A DNA stretch of 21,261 nt from Candidatus Micrarchaeia archaeon (GCA_041653315.1 JBAZFO010000022.1:1-21261); one strand, 5' to 3'. Positions 6,108 to 11,629 are shown, counted from the stretch's first letter. Notes: generated by a model not told the origin, from the letters alone. A program made the numbers and translations.

Positions 6108-6297
6108 ATCGCACCACCTGATAGGTTATGTTTTTATCTTTCCACGAGGCCACGACAAGGCCACAAGCCGGAGTTTGAGTATCAATCGTGATGGTCGAAT
6201 GGCCTTTCAGTTTTTTGACTTCATTCTCAAGATGGGCTGAATAGAACATGAATGCGATAACCAACCCCAAGAGAGAGAGAATAACTGCCGTTTCCAT
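6091..6297 (-). CDS. Small single-pass membrane protein
   Basis: The ATG at 6297-6295 follows an AGGAGG with 6-nt spacing, giving 68 residues. An alternative start ten residues upstream lacks a site. Residues 3-22 (TAVILSLLGLVIAFMFYSAH) form one transmembrane segment. They are followed by a short charged helix (ENEVKKLKGH) and a beta-rich C-terminal half that ends in VRYVERV. With no clear signal-cleavage site it is probably anchored by its N-terminus. Its place between RecT and DnaB, not beside the lysis genes, argues against a holin. The function is unknown; exclusion or membrane association of replication are possibilities only. Confidence 0.72.
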   Translation of the reverse strand: METAVILSLLGLVIAFMFYSAHLENEVKKLKGHSTITIDTQTPACGLVVASWKDKNITYQVVRYVERV

Positions 6298-6305
6298 AGT
6301 GCCTC

Positions 6306-6421
6306 CTATTTGTACTCCAAGCATTGCATCAGCCGACGGGCAAGCATCCGGGCCTGACGTTTGGTAAGTTCAAAGGCTATCCCATTACGGTCTTCCTCTG
6401 GGAATATACCTACTCATTCAT
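6306..6421 (-). pseudogene. Frameshifted mini-gene (or recoded gene), about 37 residues
   Basis: A strong AAAGGAG with 6-nt spacing precedes the ATG at 6421, yet that frame stops after three codons (MNE, TAG at 6410-6412). In the -1 frame the DNA then codes for GIFPEEDRNGIAFELTKRQA and a helical tail RMLARRLMQCLEYK, ending in a TAG at 6306 that falls inside the next gene's ribosome binding site. That layout is normal for this operon. The coding part has no ATG of its own near its 5' end. A one-base change, a sequencing error, or a -1 shift at the GAGTAG site would join start and body. A second ATG at 6417 gives only ten codons. Confidence 0.5.
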
Positions 6422-6452
6422 GAATTACTCCTTTCGGTTTCGGTTCATTTAT

Positions 6453-6500
6453 CCAAGCGATCCGCCGTCCGTGGCGGTCTGGCTCCTGCCTCTCGCTTGG
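6453..6500. other. Nested hairpin between recT and the mini-gene
   Basis: CCAAGCGA (6453-6460) and TCGCTTGG (6493-6500) form a perfect 8-bp outer stem. Inside it CCGCC (6462-6466) and GGCGG (6473-6477) form a second hairpin. It begins 7 nt after the recT stop in the direction of transcription. No T-run follows on the minus strand, so RNA processing, 3'-end protection or attenuation are more likely than intrinsic termination. Confidence 0.65.
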
Positions 6501-6507
6501 TCGGTTA

Positions 6508-7611
6508 TCACAGCGGCAGTTCCGGGCCGGGGTCGCCGTCATCCTCCGGCTGTCCCACGGCCACCAGTTGCTTGTTGACCTCGTTGATCGCGTCCTGCAA
6601 GGCATCGGCCTTCCAGAGTTTGATTCGCCCGACCGGGTAATGAGCCACAATGTCCGCGCCGAGAACGTCGGCATTGGACTCCAGTAGGTCGGTCAATTCC
6701 TTCCGTAGAGCCTCGGCGTCGGGGGCTTTCTTCTCCGGCTCCGGTTTCTTCCCGCCATTGCCGTTCTTGACCTTCAGTTCATCGGCCAACTTGTCGGACT
6801 TGCTCTGCGGCGGTTCCGCATCGTCTTGGACAACCTCAAACTCCGTTTCCTTTGCCCCCTCCGTAACCATCGGCATATTTTGGGGTTCGCCTACCATTGC
6901 GGCATTATCCAATGCCACCGCCTTCATCATCCGAGGGGACGACCGAGAGAATTTCATCAGGCGCCGGACGGGGGCCTTCCGATACATTTCCTCCGGCCAG
7001 TTCTTCCACGCATCGCCGTTTTTCGCCTGAGATACCGCCCGAACCTTGTCCAGTTCCTTCCGGGTCATGTATATCCACTGGACTTCGCCGTCGCTGTACT
7101 TGATAACGGCATAGGCTCCGGTCAGGATGTCCAGCGTCCGGTCGATTTCGTAGTTTGGGATATGGACGAGCTTGGGATTGGCGCCGAGTTCGTGGTGGAA
7201 TTTGTCGCCCTTATAGACCAGTTCGGCCCAAATCTTGACTACCTTGGGAATCTGATACGCCAGAGCGATATACCCTTTGTAGTCGGGCATCACCTTACAT
7301 TCCGTCCCGTAGGGAATCAGATAGGCATGGTTGTCCGGCGTGTTCGGGAACAGGCCAAGGTCGGAGCAGTGGTTGATCGACATGATGATTGATTCTTCGC
7401 TACATTTCAGGAGTTTCGGTTCTTTCCTGAAAGCGTTCAGGGCGACATACATGAGCATCTTCGCCTTAACCGGGTCGCCCAACATCGTCTCAAACCGGGG
7501 GATGAGGGCGCGGAATCTCCGTTCCAAGTAGGACATTTTCTCAGCCGGTTGCATCGACCCGTAGGAAACGTCTTTGCGTACCGCCGGCACATTGGTTTTT
7601 TCTTCGGCCAT
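6508..7611 (-). CDS. recT: RecT-family single-strand annealing protein
   Basis: This 367-residue protein matches RecT. The core covers residues ~25-245, with SYLERRFRALIPRFETMLGD, AFRKEPKLLKCSEESIIMSI, CSDLGLFPN, AYLIPYGTECKVMPDYKGYI, and a MYRKAPVRRLMKFS stretch with a following Asp-rich segment. It anneals complementary single strands and partners the YqaJ-type exonuclease just upstream (3-nt gap). The protein is longer than many RecT proteins. Residues ~250-290 are a charged linker (PPQSKSDKLADELKVKNGNG...PEPEKKAPD), then a helical segment, then an acidic tail PEDDGDPGPELPL that loosely recalls SSB-type acidic tails. No SSB gene is in the window. The ATG at 7611 is followed by MAEEKTNVPAV. 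Confidence 0.9.
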   Translation of the reverse strand: MAEEKTNVPAVRKDVSYGSMQPAEKMSYLERRFRALIPRFETMLGDPVKAKMLMYVALNAFRKEPKLLKCSEESIIMSINHCSDLGLFPNTPDNHAYLIPYGTECKVMPDYKGYIALAYQIPKVVKIWAELVYKGDKFHHELGANPKLVHIPNYEIDRTLDILTGAYAVIKYSDGEVQWIYMTRKELDKVRAVSQAKNGDAWKNWPEEMYRKAPVRRLMKFSRSSPRMMKAVALDNAAMVGEPQNMPMVTEGAKETEFEVVQDDAEPPQSKSDKLADELKVKNGNGGKKPEPEKKAPDAEALRKELTDLLESNADVLGADIVAHYPVGRIKLWKADALQDAINEVNKQLVAVGQPEDDGDPGPELPL

Positions 7612-7614
7612 GAT

Positions 7615-8619
7615 CTATTCCTCGTCCAGTTTCGCCAGGAACCGACGGCTCCCGACTTTGATGGTGGTATGAGACCCCAAATGGTCTTCAAGAATCGCCC
7701 TGAAAACGGGGTCAATACTTTGGTTTGCCATGATTTCTTCGACCGCGCCCTTAAAGTCGATAGTAATACCGTCCTTCGACTTCTTGAAGCTCACGTTCTT
7801 CCACGGACCCGCCAGAACCGAAGCGTCGCCCATGAAAGAGACGATGTGGTTCCGGGCCTCCTGCTGTTTTTCTTCGCCGAGCTTGATGATCTTTCTCTGC
7901 CGGTCGTACTCGAATACCCAGTCCTTGACCTCTCCGGTGGCCTCAACGGTCGCCCCAGTATCTTCCGGGTACATTTCGGCCAGCATCTTTGTCGCCGAAT
8001 CCGAACCGTCCGGGTCGGGGGGAACCTGCGGGACAACGTGTTCCGTCCAGAACCGAATCCCCATCTCCGTGATCGCCTCGATCAATTCCTTGTTGGCCTG
8101 TACCTCATAGACCCGGAACTTGTTGCCGCCGATCAGGACAGCGACATGGGCCATCGGCAGGCCGGTCACGTTCAGGTAGTGCTGGACTTGGAACAGGTAC
8201 TCCGTCGGGATGTTATCCGTCCATTCATCCCCGAACTCCGTCCGGGCGTATTCGCTGGCCGTCTTGATCTCCAAGACTCCAAAAGGAATCATTGGGTTGC
8301 CGTTCTGCCGGTGAACCAGCAGGCCGTCCAGATGGGCGATCAGGAAGTCGTGCTTGGGGTGTTGGAAAAAGACCGTCGGCTGGACATTGGCGTCGGCGCC
8401 GTACCGATCTTTGAGCAGGTCGATATACCGATCTCTGACGACCGGCTCCAACTTGGTGCCCCAGTACATTGCCTCTGTTTCTTCGGTCGTGACCAGACCG
8501 ACCTTTTCCCGCCAGACCTGTAAAGCTGACTTGAACCGGCTTTTGCCGCAGATGGCGGCGATGTCGGTTCCGCCAAGTCCGGCCTTCCGTTCTTCCTGAA
8601 ACTTTTCATCCTGCGTCAT
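7615..8619 (-). CDS. YqaJ-family phage exonuclease/recombinase
   Basis: This 334-residue nuclease has the PD-(D/E)XK core of the YqaJ viral recombinase family. The N-terminus has GLGGTDIAAICG (residues 14-25). E58 is in WGTKLEPVV. D98 is in IAHLDGLL. E117-I-K119 is in GVLEIKT, and QVQHYLNVTG at 144-153 is the conserved Gln/Tyr helix. It digests one strand of duplex ends in a metal-dependent way and hands single strands to RecT. The C-terminal third (from about 225) is helical, with a KKSKDGITIDFKGAVEEIM segment typical of the longer members of this family. Its ATG shares a base with the upstream TAA stop (TAATG), and the recT start lies 3 nt beyond its stop. Confidence 0.92.
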   Translation of the reverse strand: MTQDEKFQEERKAGLGGTDIAAICGKSRFKSALQVWREKVGLVTTEETEAMYWGTKLEPVVRDRYIDLLKDRYGADANVQPTVFFQHPKHDFLIAHLDGLLVHRQNGNPMIPFGVLEIKTASEYARTEFGDEWTDNIPTEYLFQVQHYLNVTGLPMAHVAVLIGGNKFRVYEVQANKELIEAITEMGIRFWTEHVVPQVPPDPDGSDSATKMLAEMYPEDTGATVEATGEVKDWVFEYDRQRKIIKLGEEKQQEARNHIVSFMGDASVLAGPWKNVSFKKSKDGITIDFKGAVEEIMANQSIDPVFRAILEDHLGSHTTIKVGSRRFLAKLDEE

Positions 8620-8846
8620 TACTTGCCTCCGCCACTCTTTCCAAGCGGCATTTCAGCTTGGTCCAGATGAGCCAACCCCGTCACAGCCTTTCTCATGTGC
8701 TGTTTGACCTTGATTATGGCCGACTCCATAGCCGGACCGCCACCCTCCGGGAACGTGATCTTGACGTGGACGAGAATTTCGTCATCCCCTATCGGAAGGG
8801 TCTCGTCGTAGGTCTTGATCCGAGTGTCTTTTTCTCTGATAGTCAT
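8619..8846 (-). CDS. Unknown early protein of 75 residues
   Basis: The start at 8846 has GGAGG at 7-nt spacing. The open frame continues upstream, but across a hairpin and an unrelated Arg-rich stretch. The 75-residue product starts MTIREKDTRIKTYDETLPIG. It continues with a beta-rich DEILVHVKITFPEGGGP, a helix (AMESAIIKVKQHMRKAVTGLAH) and a Gly/Lys tail GKSGGGK. Being next to the exonuclease suggests a recombination accessory. The sequence does not look like a known Gam, Abc or SSB protein, and no function is assigned. Confidence 0.68.
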   Translation of the reverse strand: MTIREKDTRIKTYDETLPIGDDEILVHVKITFPEGGGPAMESAIIKVKQHMRKAVTGLAHLDQAEMPLGKSGGGK

Positions 8847-8873
8847 GGCATTGCCTCCGTCTTTAATTTTTGA

Positions 8874-8912
8874 TTCCGGCCATCGCCCAAGCCGTGAGAC
8901 TGACGGCCGGAA
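8874..8912. other. Inverted repeat with competing inner hairpin
   Basis: TTCCGGCC (8874-8881) pairs with GGCCGGAA (8905-8912). An alternative hairpin, GCCGT (8891-8895) with ACGGC (8903-8907), shares bases with the outer 3' arm, so the two cannot form together. It lies in the 85-nt gap between the AbrB-like gene and the 75-residue gene. No T-run follows in the direction of transcription, which argues against a plain terminator and leaves an attenuator-like or processing role open. Confidence 0.55.
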
Positions 8913-8931
8913 CCGTTCGCCAGCAGTCGCG

Positions 8932-9156
8932 CTACTGGCTATTTCTTGACTCATCTTCGTCTTCGGTTGCCAATGCCAAAATCAGGCAATTCGGAAAGTC
9001 TGGCGATTCAAAGGCGTTTACCCTATCTCCCTTCTTGATCTTCTGATCGTCTGTCCAGACTTTCGGCAACCCAATGGCGAAACTCTCCTTGTTTTTCTTG
9101 CCTCTCGTGCCGACTACGTGCCGGCCAACCCTGAACATATTCTTTTTTGTCTCCAT
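8932..9156 (-). CDS. AbrB/SpoVT-like DNA-binding protein, first early gene
   Basis: This 74-residue protein carries a swapped-hairpin AbrB-type segment at residues ~24-62: SFAIGLPKVWTDDQKIKKGD then RVNAFES...NCLILAL. This corresponds to the usual (I/L)PK...L/I..GD.V pattern. The C-terminus is acidic (TEDEDESRNSQ). AbrB-type proteins bind AT-rich promoter DNA as dimers, and an AT-rich block lies directly upstream, so autoregulation of the early operon is plausible (inference). The first ATG (9156) sits about 6 nt below a good -10 element, which would make it leaderless. A second ATG (9138, residue 7) has GGAG 12 nt upstream. The start is therefore uncertain. An antitoxin role is possible, but no toxin gene is adjacent. 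Confidence 0.68.
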   Translation of the reverse strand: METKKNMFRVGRHVVGTRGKKNKESFAIGLPKVWTDDQKIKKGDRVNAFESPDFPNCLILALATEDEDESRNSQ

Positions 9157-9161
9157 GCCTT

Positions 9162-9190
9162 AATCTACGCAGGGCATAACTAAAATGCAA
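9162..9190 (-). promoter_or_regulatory. Candidate early promoter, sigma70-type
   Basis: On the minus strand TTGCAT (9190-9185) and TAGATT (9167-9162) are separated by exactly 17 nt. Transcription would begin near 9155, at or next to the first ATG of the AbrB-like gene, and read into the early operon. The sequence match is 4 of 6 to each consensus hexamer (TTGACA, TATAAT). Confidence 0.5.
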
Positions 9191-9220
9191 GGATTATTTT
9201 ATTTTTATGCAAAATAAACT
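9181..9220. promoter_or_regulatory. AT-rich block with inverted and direct repeats, possible operator
   Basis: This stretch is much richer in A/T than its surroundings. It contains TTATTTT (9194-9200) facing AAAATAA (9211-9217) and two direct copies of ATGCAA (9185-9190 and the one at 9207-9212), one of which is the -35 element of the candidate early promoter. It is a reasonable binding site for the adjacent AbrB-like protein. The remaining part of the 266-nt divergent region (9221-9373) shows a loose TTGACG/CGTCAA inverted repeat and no convincing plus-strand promoter. Confidence 0.45.
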
Positions 9221-9373
9221 TTAGGTAATGGGCACGCCGTTCGCTATTCATTTATAGGCCCCTGCCAGCCCTTACAGTCGATTTCCCCGGTTTGACGGCT
9301 CCGTATCCTACCCTGCCCCTGATCGTCAAGCCACGGGCCTGCCAGAGCCATAGTTTTTTCCCTTGCCCCGATA

Positions 9374-9407
9374 TTTGAACTCTGCCATCTTCCCGGCAGA
9401 ACTCAAA
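9374..9407 (+). promoter_or_regulatory. Leader hairpin upstream of the plus-strand cassette
   Basis: The arms at 9374-9386 and 9395-9407 pair over 13 positions with two mismatches, around an 8-nt loop. The 3' arm ends three bases before the GGAG ribosome binding site of the first plus-strand gene. Such a hairpin could protect the message or regulate translation. No T-run follows it directly, so it is not a simple terminator. Confidence 0.55.
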
Positions 9408-9422
9408 CAAGGAGATTATCCA

Positions 9423-10103
9423 ATGCTGAAGAAGATCACGCGGGCACGGGCCTATTCCCTTGCCGAAACCCACCAGCCGATTGCTTGGCAGGGGTTCCGG
9501 TCGTACTGGGACTGGCCGGCGGAAATCAACCTCGAAGGGAACCCGAACTTTCTGGCCCTCGACCAGATAACCAAGGGGCCGGTCGCTTACTACTGGTGCC
9601 GGACAGACGGAACCGACTATTACTACATTGGTTACGCTTTCTACCACAACGTCGATTGGGCGAACTTCCCCGGTAATATCGTGCCCGGCGAAGTCCACCG
9701 GCATGACCTGGAAGGGGTGCTCTGCCGGGTGCCGTACTATCTGCCTCACTGCAAGCCGAAAGAGGGATACGAGGTTATTACCGTATGCCATCATCAGTTA
9801 GACCACTTCAGGTATTCTGAAGGACATCGACCTTACGTTTCTATTGAGTACGGGGGACACGGCATAAGACCCTGCACGATGCCGTACTATCAGGCCACAA
9901 AGACAGAAAATGGACTGGGGATAACTGACTGGCGCCTCCTGCCCTTCGACCCGATCATGGCCGATGCCAAGCGCCGGGAAATCATCAGGCAGAACTTCAA
10001 TAACTCCGGGGTCAATCTGCCGGATCAATGGAGTTCCAACGGGCAGTACAAGGGTCTGTTTTGGTCGAAACCGGACGAACTGTTCAAGGAGATGATGAAA
10101 TGA
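9423..10103 (+). CDS. HRHDLEG-motif protein, NPP1/Vps62-like fold candidate
   Basis: The ATG at 9423 follows AAGGAG and a leader hairpin, giving 226 residues rich in Tyr, Trp and His. The central part reads YYYIGYAFYHNVDW, then VHRHDLEGVL (residues 91-100), ITVCHHQLDHF and YVSIEYGGHGI (138-148). In NPP1/NLP proteins a GHRHDWE heptapeptide binds a divalent metal in a beta-sandwich. Vps62-type proteins share a similar H-x-(G/H)-D-W/L-E pattern followed by a strand and a GxH segment. The order of motifs here fits that fold, with Leu replacing Trp. It has no signal peptide, so a secreted toxin role is not implied. The gene is on the opposite strand to all its surroundings, which suggests an acquired accessory gene. 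The function is unknown. Confidence 0.75.
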   Translation: MLKKITRARAYSLAETHQPIAWQGFRSYWDWPAEINLEGNPNFLALDQITKGPVAYYWCRTDGTDYYYIGYAFYHNVDWANFPGNIVPGEVHRHDLEGVLCRVPYYLPHCKPKEGYEVITVCHHQLDHFRYSEGHRPYVSIEYGGHGIRPCTMPYYQATKTENGLGITDWRLLPFDPIMADAKRREIIRQNFNNSGVNLPDQWSSNGQYKGLFWSKPDELFKEMMK

Positions 10104-10366
10104 GTAAAAGATTTGTGAACGAGAACCCGCCAAAGACCGTTGGGTCTCTCTGTGCGGCGTTCAACGATGCGGATGGGAGTTACGGCGAAACGGTCAATGC
10201 CTATATGATTGACGCCATATCAGAAGATGAGATTGTTGAGGAATACGTAGCAAACGTCAGGCAGGCAGGTCGCCAATTTCAAATCACCCTTTACCTTGGC
10301 GGGAGGCCAATACTTGCCATCTTCGCACCCGCTCAAAAGCCGGTCATCGGGTCAATCGGAGGATAA
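10100..10366 (+). CDS. Unknown protein, second gene of plus-strand cassette
   Basis: The ATG at 10100 overlaps the preceding stop (ATGA) and has AAGGAG upstream, inside the end of the first gene, so the two are probably translated together. A longer frame starting at 10028 would read out of phase through the neighbour. The 88-residue product begins MSKRFVNENPPKTVGSLCAAF. It has an acidic helix (DAISEDEIVEEYVANVRQAG) followed by strands (QFQITLYLGGRPILAIFAP). Its close coupling suggests it acts with the HRHDLEG protein, perhaps as a partner or inhibitor, but no family is recognised and this is inference. Confidence 0.7.
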   Translation: MSKRFVNENPPKTVGSLCAAFNDADGSYGETVNAYMIDAISEDEIVEEYVANVRQAGRQFQITLYLGGRPILAIFAPAQKPVIGSIGG

Positions 10367-10395
10367 TAAAAAGGCCGGGGTGGGATGCCCCGACC
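10364..10395 (-). terminator. Rho-independent terminator (second of tandem pair)
   Basis: On the minus strand an 8-pair GC stem (10395-10388 with 10380-10373, loop 10387-10381) is followed by TTTTT and further A/T bases (10372-10364). It would stop transcription coming from the late operon before it enters the plus-strand cassette from the opposite side. Read on the plus strand, the stem lies just after the second cassette gene but lacks a T-run. Confidence 0.75.
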
Positions 10396-10416
10396 TACCT
10401 CAAACAAGGACGTAGG

Positions 10417-10515
10417 ATGAAACCTGCACCCCCAAGATCGCCAATCCTCAAACCAATGTCAAATAAAAAAGGCCCCGGCGAGGGAGCGCCGGAGCCACTG
10501 GCAAGGAGGTTATGA
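10417..10515 (+). CDS. Possible 32-residue peptide across the terminators (low confidence)
   Basis: An ATG at 10417 follows AAGGA at 7-nt spacing within the sequence CTCAAACAAGGA, which also precedes the first cassette gene. The frame runs 32 codons (MKPAPPRSPILKPMSNKKGP, then GEGAPEPLARRL) to a TGA at 10513. Much of it is the terminator hairpin of the opposite strand, so the coding potential may be accidental. Confidence 0.22.
   Translation: MKPAPPRSPILKPMSNKKGPGEGAPEPLARRL
10461..10496 (-). terminator. Rho-independent terminator of the late operon
   Basis: On the minus strand the stem formed by 10496-10487 and 10480-10471 (CCGGCG/CGCCGG core, GC-rich) is followed by TTTTTTATTT (10470-10461). 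It lies 40 nt beyond the stop of the last late gene and is the strongest terminator in the window. Confidence 0.85.
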
Positions 10516-10535
10516 AACGAGCAACAGCAGTCCCC

Positions 10536-11051
10536 TCATAGCCGGGGAGAGAAATCTATCCCTGCGTACACGTACCATATGTCATTGACTGCCATCGGCG
10601 TATAGTCGCACCCCACCAAAAGTCGTATCGTCTTGTAGGCCGTCGCCCCGACCTCAAACTTGGTCACGGCGACCTTCACGTCCTTCCCCTCGTCGATCAT
10701 GTATTTCAGGCCCATGCCCGCGTTAATCTCGATCTCGGTAAATGGCACCTTCTGGCCGACCGCCGGCGCATTGATCGCCTTCCTCATCATTAAAAAGCTG
10801 GTCATACCTTGGCCGGATTGACTTTCGGACCCGAACTGGTTGTCGTAGAAAATGACCTCGCGGGTAAAGAACTCGTAGTCCTTGGACTCGTTGGTTGCCA
10901 ATGGGATATTCGCCCCGCCAAAGGCCGCAAAGACCGGCTTCCCGGCATTACCCACTTTGACCCCGCCGCCGAAGATCGGGTACAGGTCAGCCGCCCAAGT
11001 GGTACTGACCAGAAAGATCACCAGAAATGACAGCAAAAACAATCGTTTCAC
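10536..11051 (-). CDS. Secreted protein of unknown function, last late gene
   Basis: Translation starts at a GTG (11051-11049) overlapping the upstream stop (GTGA) with GGAGG 8 nt ahead. The 171-residue product has a clear Sec signal peptide (MKRLFLLSFLVIFLVSTTWA, cleavage expected before ADLYP). The mature part has alternating strands, with Gly-rich turns near the start (FGGGVKVGNAGKP), INAGMGLKYMIDEG in the middle and WYVYAGIDFSPRL at the end. It ends in an aromatic-rich strand, as small outer-membrane beta-barrels do, but it is short and lacks C-terminal Phe. It could be an outer-membrane or periplasmic protein altering the infected cell. No family is assigned. Confidence 0.72.
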   Translation of the reverse strand: MKRLFLLSFLVIFLVSTTWAADLYPIFGGGVKVGNAGKPVFAAFGGANIPLATNESKDYEFFTREVIFYDNQFGSESQSGQGMTSFLMMRKAINAPAVGQKVPFTEIEINAGMGLKYMIDEGKDVKVAVTKFEVGATAYKTIRLLVGCDYTPMAVNDIWYVYAGIDFSPRL

Positions 11052-11063
11052 TTTGAACCTCCA
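11047..11063. repeat. Gene-junction repeat C, copy 1 of 2
   Basis: On the minus strand these 17 nt read TGGAGGTTCAAAGTGAA: the last codons GGSK of one gene, its TGA, the ribosome binding site and the GTG start of the next. The identical sequence occurs at 11271-11287, at the preceding gene junction. Confidence 0.9.
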
Positions 11064-11275
11064 ATCTTTGTTTCGTCAACCTTGTGGTCGCCGCACCAGT
11101 CATCCTCGAAAACAGCCGGATACCCACTCATGGTCGGGGCATGACGACGGCAACGACCAACCACTTTCATCCCCGGCGGCGTTGGTTTCATCACCGCCCA
11201 CATACACGTTTTGCAACGCATACCTTCCGAACGATGAATCCACGGGTCATTCGTTGGGACCGTTTCGTCGTTCAC
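11048..11275 (-). CDS. Small four-Cys protein
   Basis: It starts at a GTG at 11275-11273 (GTGA overlap, GGAGG upstream), giving 75 residues. CKTCMWA at residues 21-27, GRCRRHAP (C at 42) and DWCGDHK (C at 61) give four Cys in the arrangement CxxC...CRRxAPT...DDWCGxH. I have met this arrangement in small phage and bacterial proteins, where the Cys probably bind zinc or an Fe-S cluster. Its function is unknown. It sits between the holin candidate and the secreted protein, so it is expressed late. Confidence 0.72.
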   Translation of the reverse strand: MNDETVPTNDPWIHRSEGMRCKTCMWAVMKPTPPGMKVVGRCRRHAPTMSGYPAVFEDDWCGDHKVDETKIGGSK

Positions 11276-11287
11276 TTTGAACCTCCA
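11271..11287. repeat. Gene-junction repeat C, copy 2 of 2
   Basis: This is identical to 11047-11063. It joins the holin candidate (C-terminal GGSK) to the four-Cys gene and supplies the same ribosome binding site and GTG start. Confidence 0.9.
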
Positions 11288-11583
11288 TTCGGTTGAGTCG
11301 GGGGTGTCCCGACCTTATGTGCAATTTGTTTCACTCCCGCCCATCCGCCTGCCGCAAGCAGGAAGCAGGCCAGAGAACCGGCGATAATCGGTTTCACCTG
11401 CGGAGCATATGTCAGGATATTCAGAATGATTGCCAATCCCCCGTTGACCGCGTAAATCCATTTCCCCGATACCTTGAACGTGTCCTTGACAAACGCGGTC
11501 AGCATGACAATCACCGTCACCAGACCCGTTATCGTGGCCCAATCCAGATTCAGGATTCGCCCCAGAAATGAAAGATCGTCCAT
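11272..11583 (-). CDS. Holin candidate with three membrane segments
   Basis: This 103-residue protein has three hydrophobic segments, at about residues 16-33 (ATITGLVTVIVMLTAFV), 42-60 (WIYAVNGGLAIILNILTY) and 65-85 (IIAGSLACFLLAAGGWAGV). The C-terminus is short and basic/polar, ending QPNGGSK. Size, topology and its position directly after an NlpC/P60 hydrolase fit a holin that would let the enzyme reach the cell wall. The ATG at 11583 follows GGAGG. Holins share little sequence, so the call rests on topology and context only. Confidence 0.68.
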   Translation of the reverse strand: MDDLSFLGRILNLDWATITGLVTVIVMLTAFVKDTFKVSGKWIYAVNGGLAIILNILTYAPQVKPIIAGSLACFLLAAGGWAGVKQIAHKVGTPPTQPNGGSK

Positions 11584-11596
11584 ATCAAACCTCCAT

Positions 11597-11615
11597 CGGC
11601 CGCCAATATCGGCCG
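11597..11615. other. Small hairpin between endolysin and holin genes
   Basis: CGGCCG at 11597-11602 and again at 11610-11615 can pair across a 7-nt loop; each arm is itself a palindrome. It lies in the 46-nt gap before the holin ribosome binding site. It may tune relative expression, but it has no T-run. Confidence 0.4.
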
Positions 11616-11629
11616 GTTAAAATTCCCTG

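Noticed and set aside
6034..6240. Plus-strand frame with a strong AGGAAAGGAGGG before its ATG
   Set aside because: The site looks good, but the product is antisense to the small membrane-protein gene and shows no protein-like pattern, so it is probably chance.
7549..8523. 324-residue plus-strand frame over the YqaJ exonuclease gene
   Set aside because: It is the mirror of a clearly recognised nuclease gene and results from its codon bias.
8874..8912. Inverted repeat as an intrinsic terminator
   Set aside because: No T-run follows the stem in the direction of the operon.
9252..9794. 180-residue minus-strand frame opposite the HRHDLEG gene
   Set aside because: It lacks a ribosome binding site, has no family-like features, and runs antisense to a frame with a good start site and recognisable motifs.
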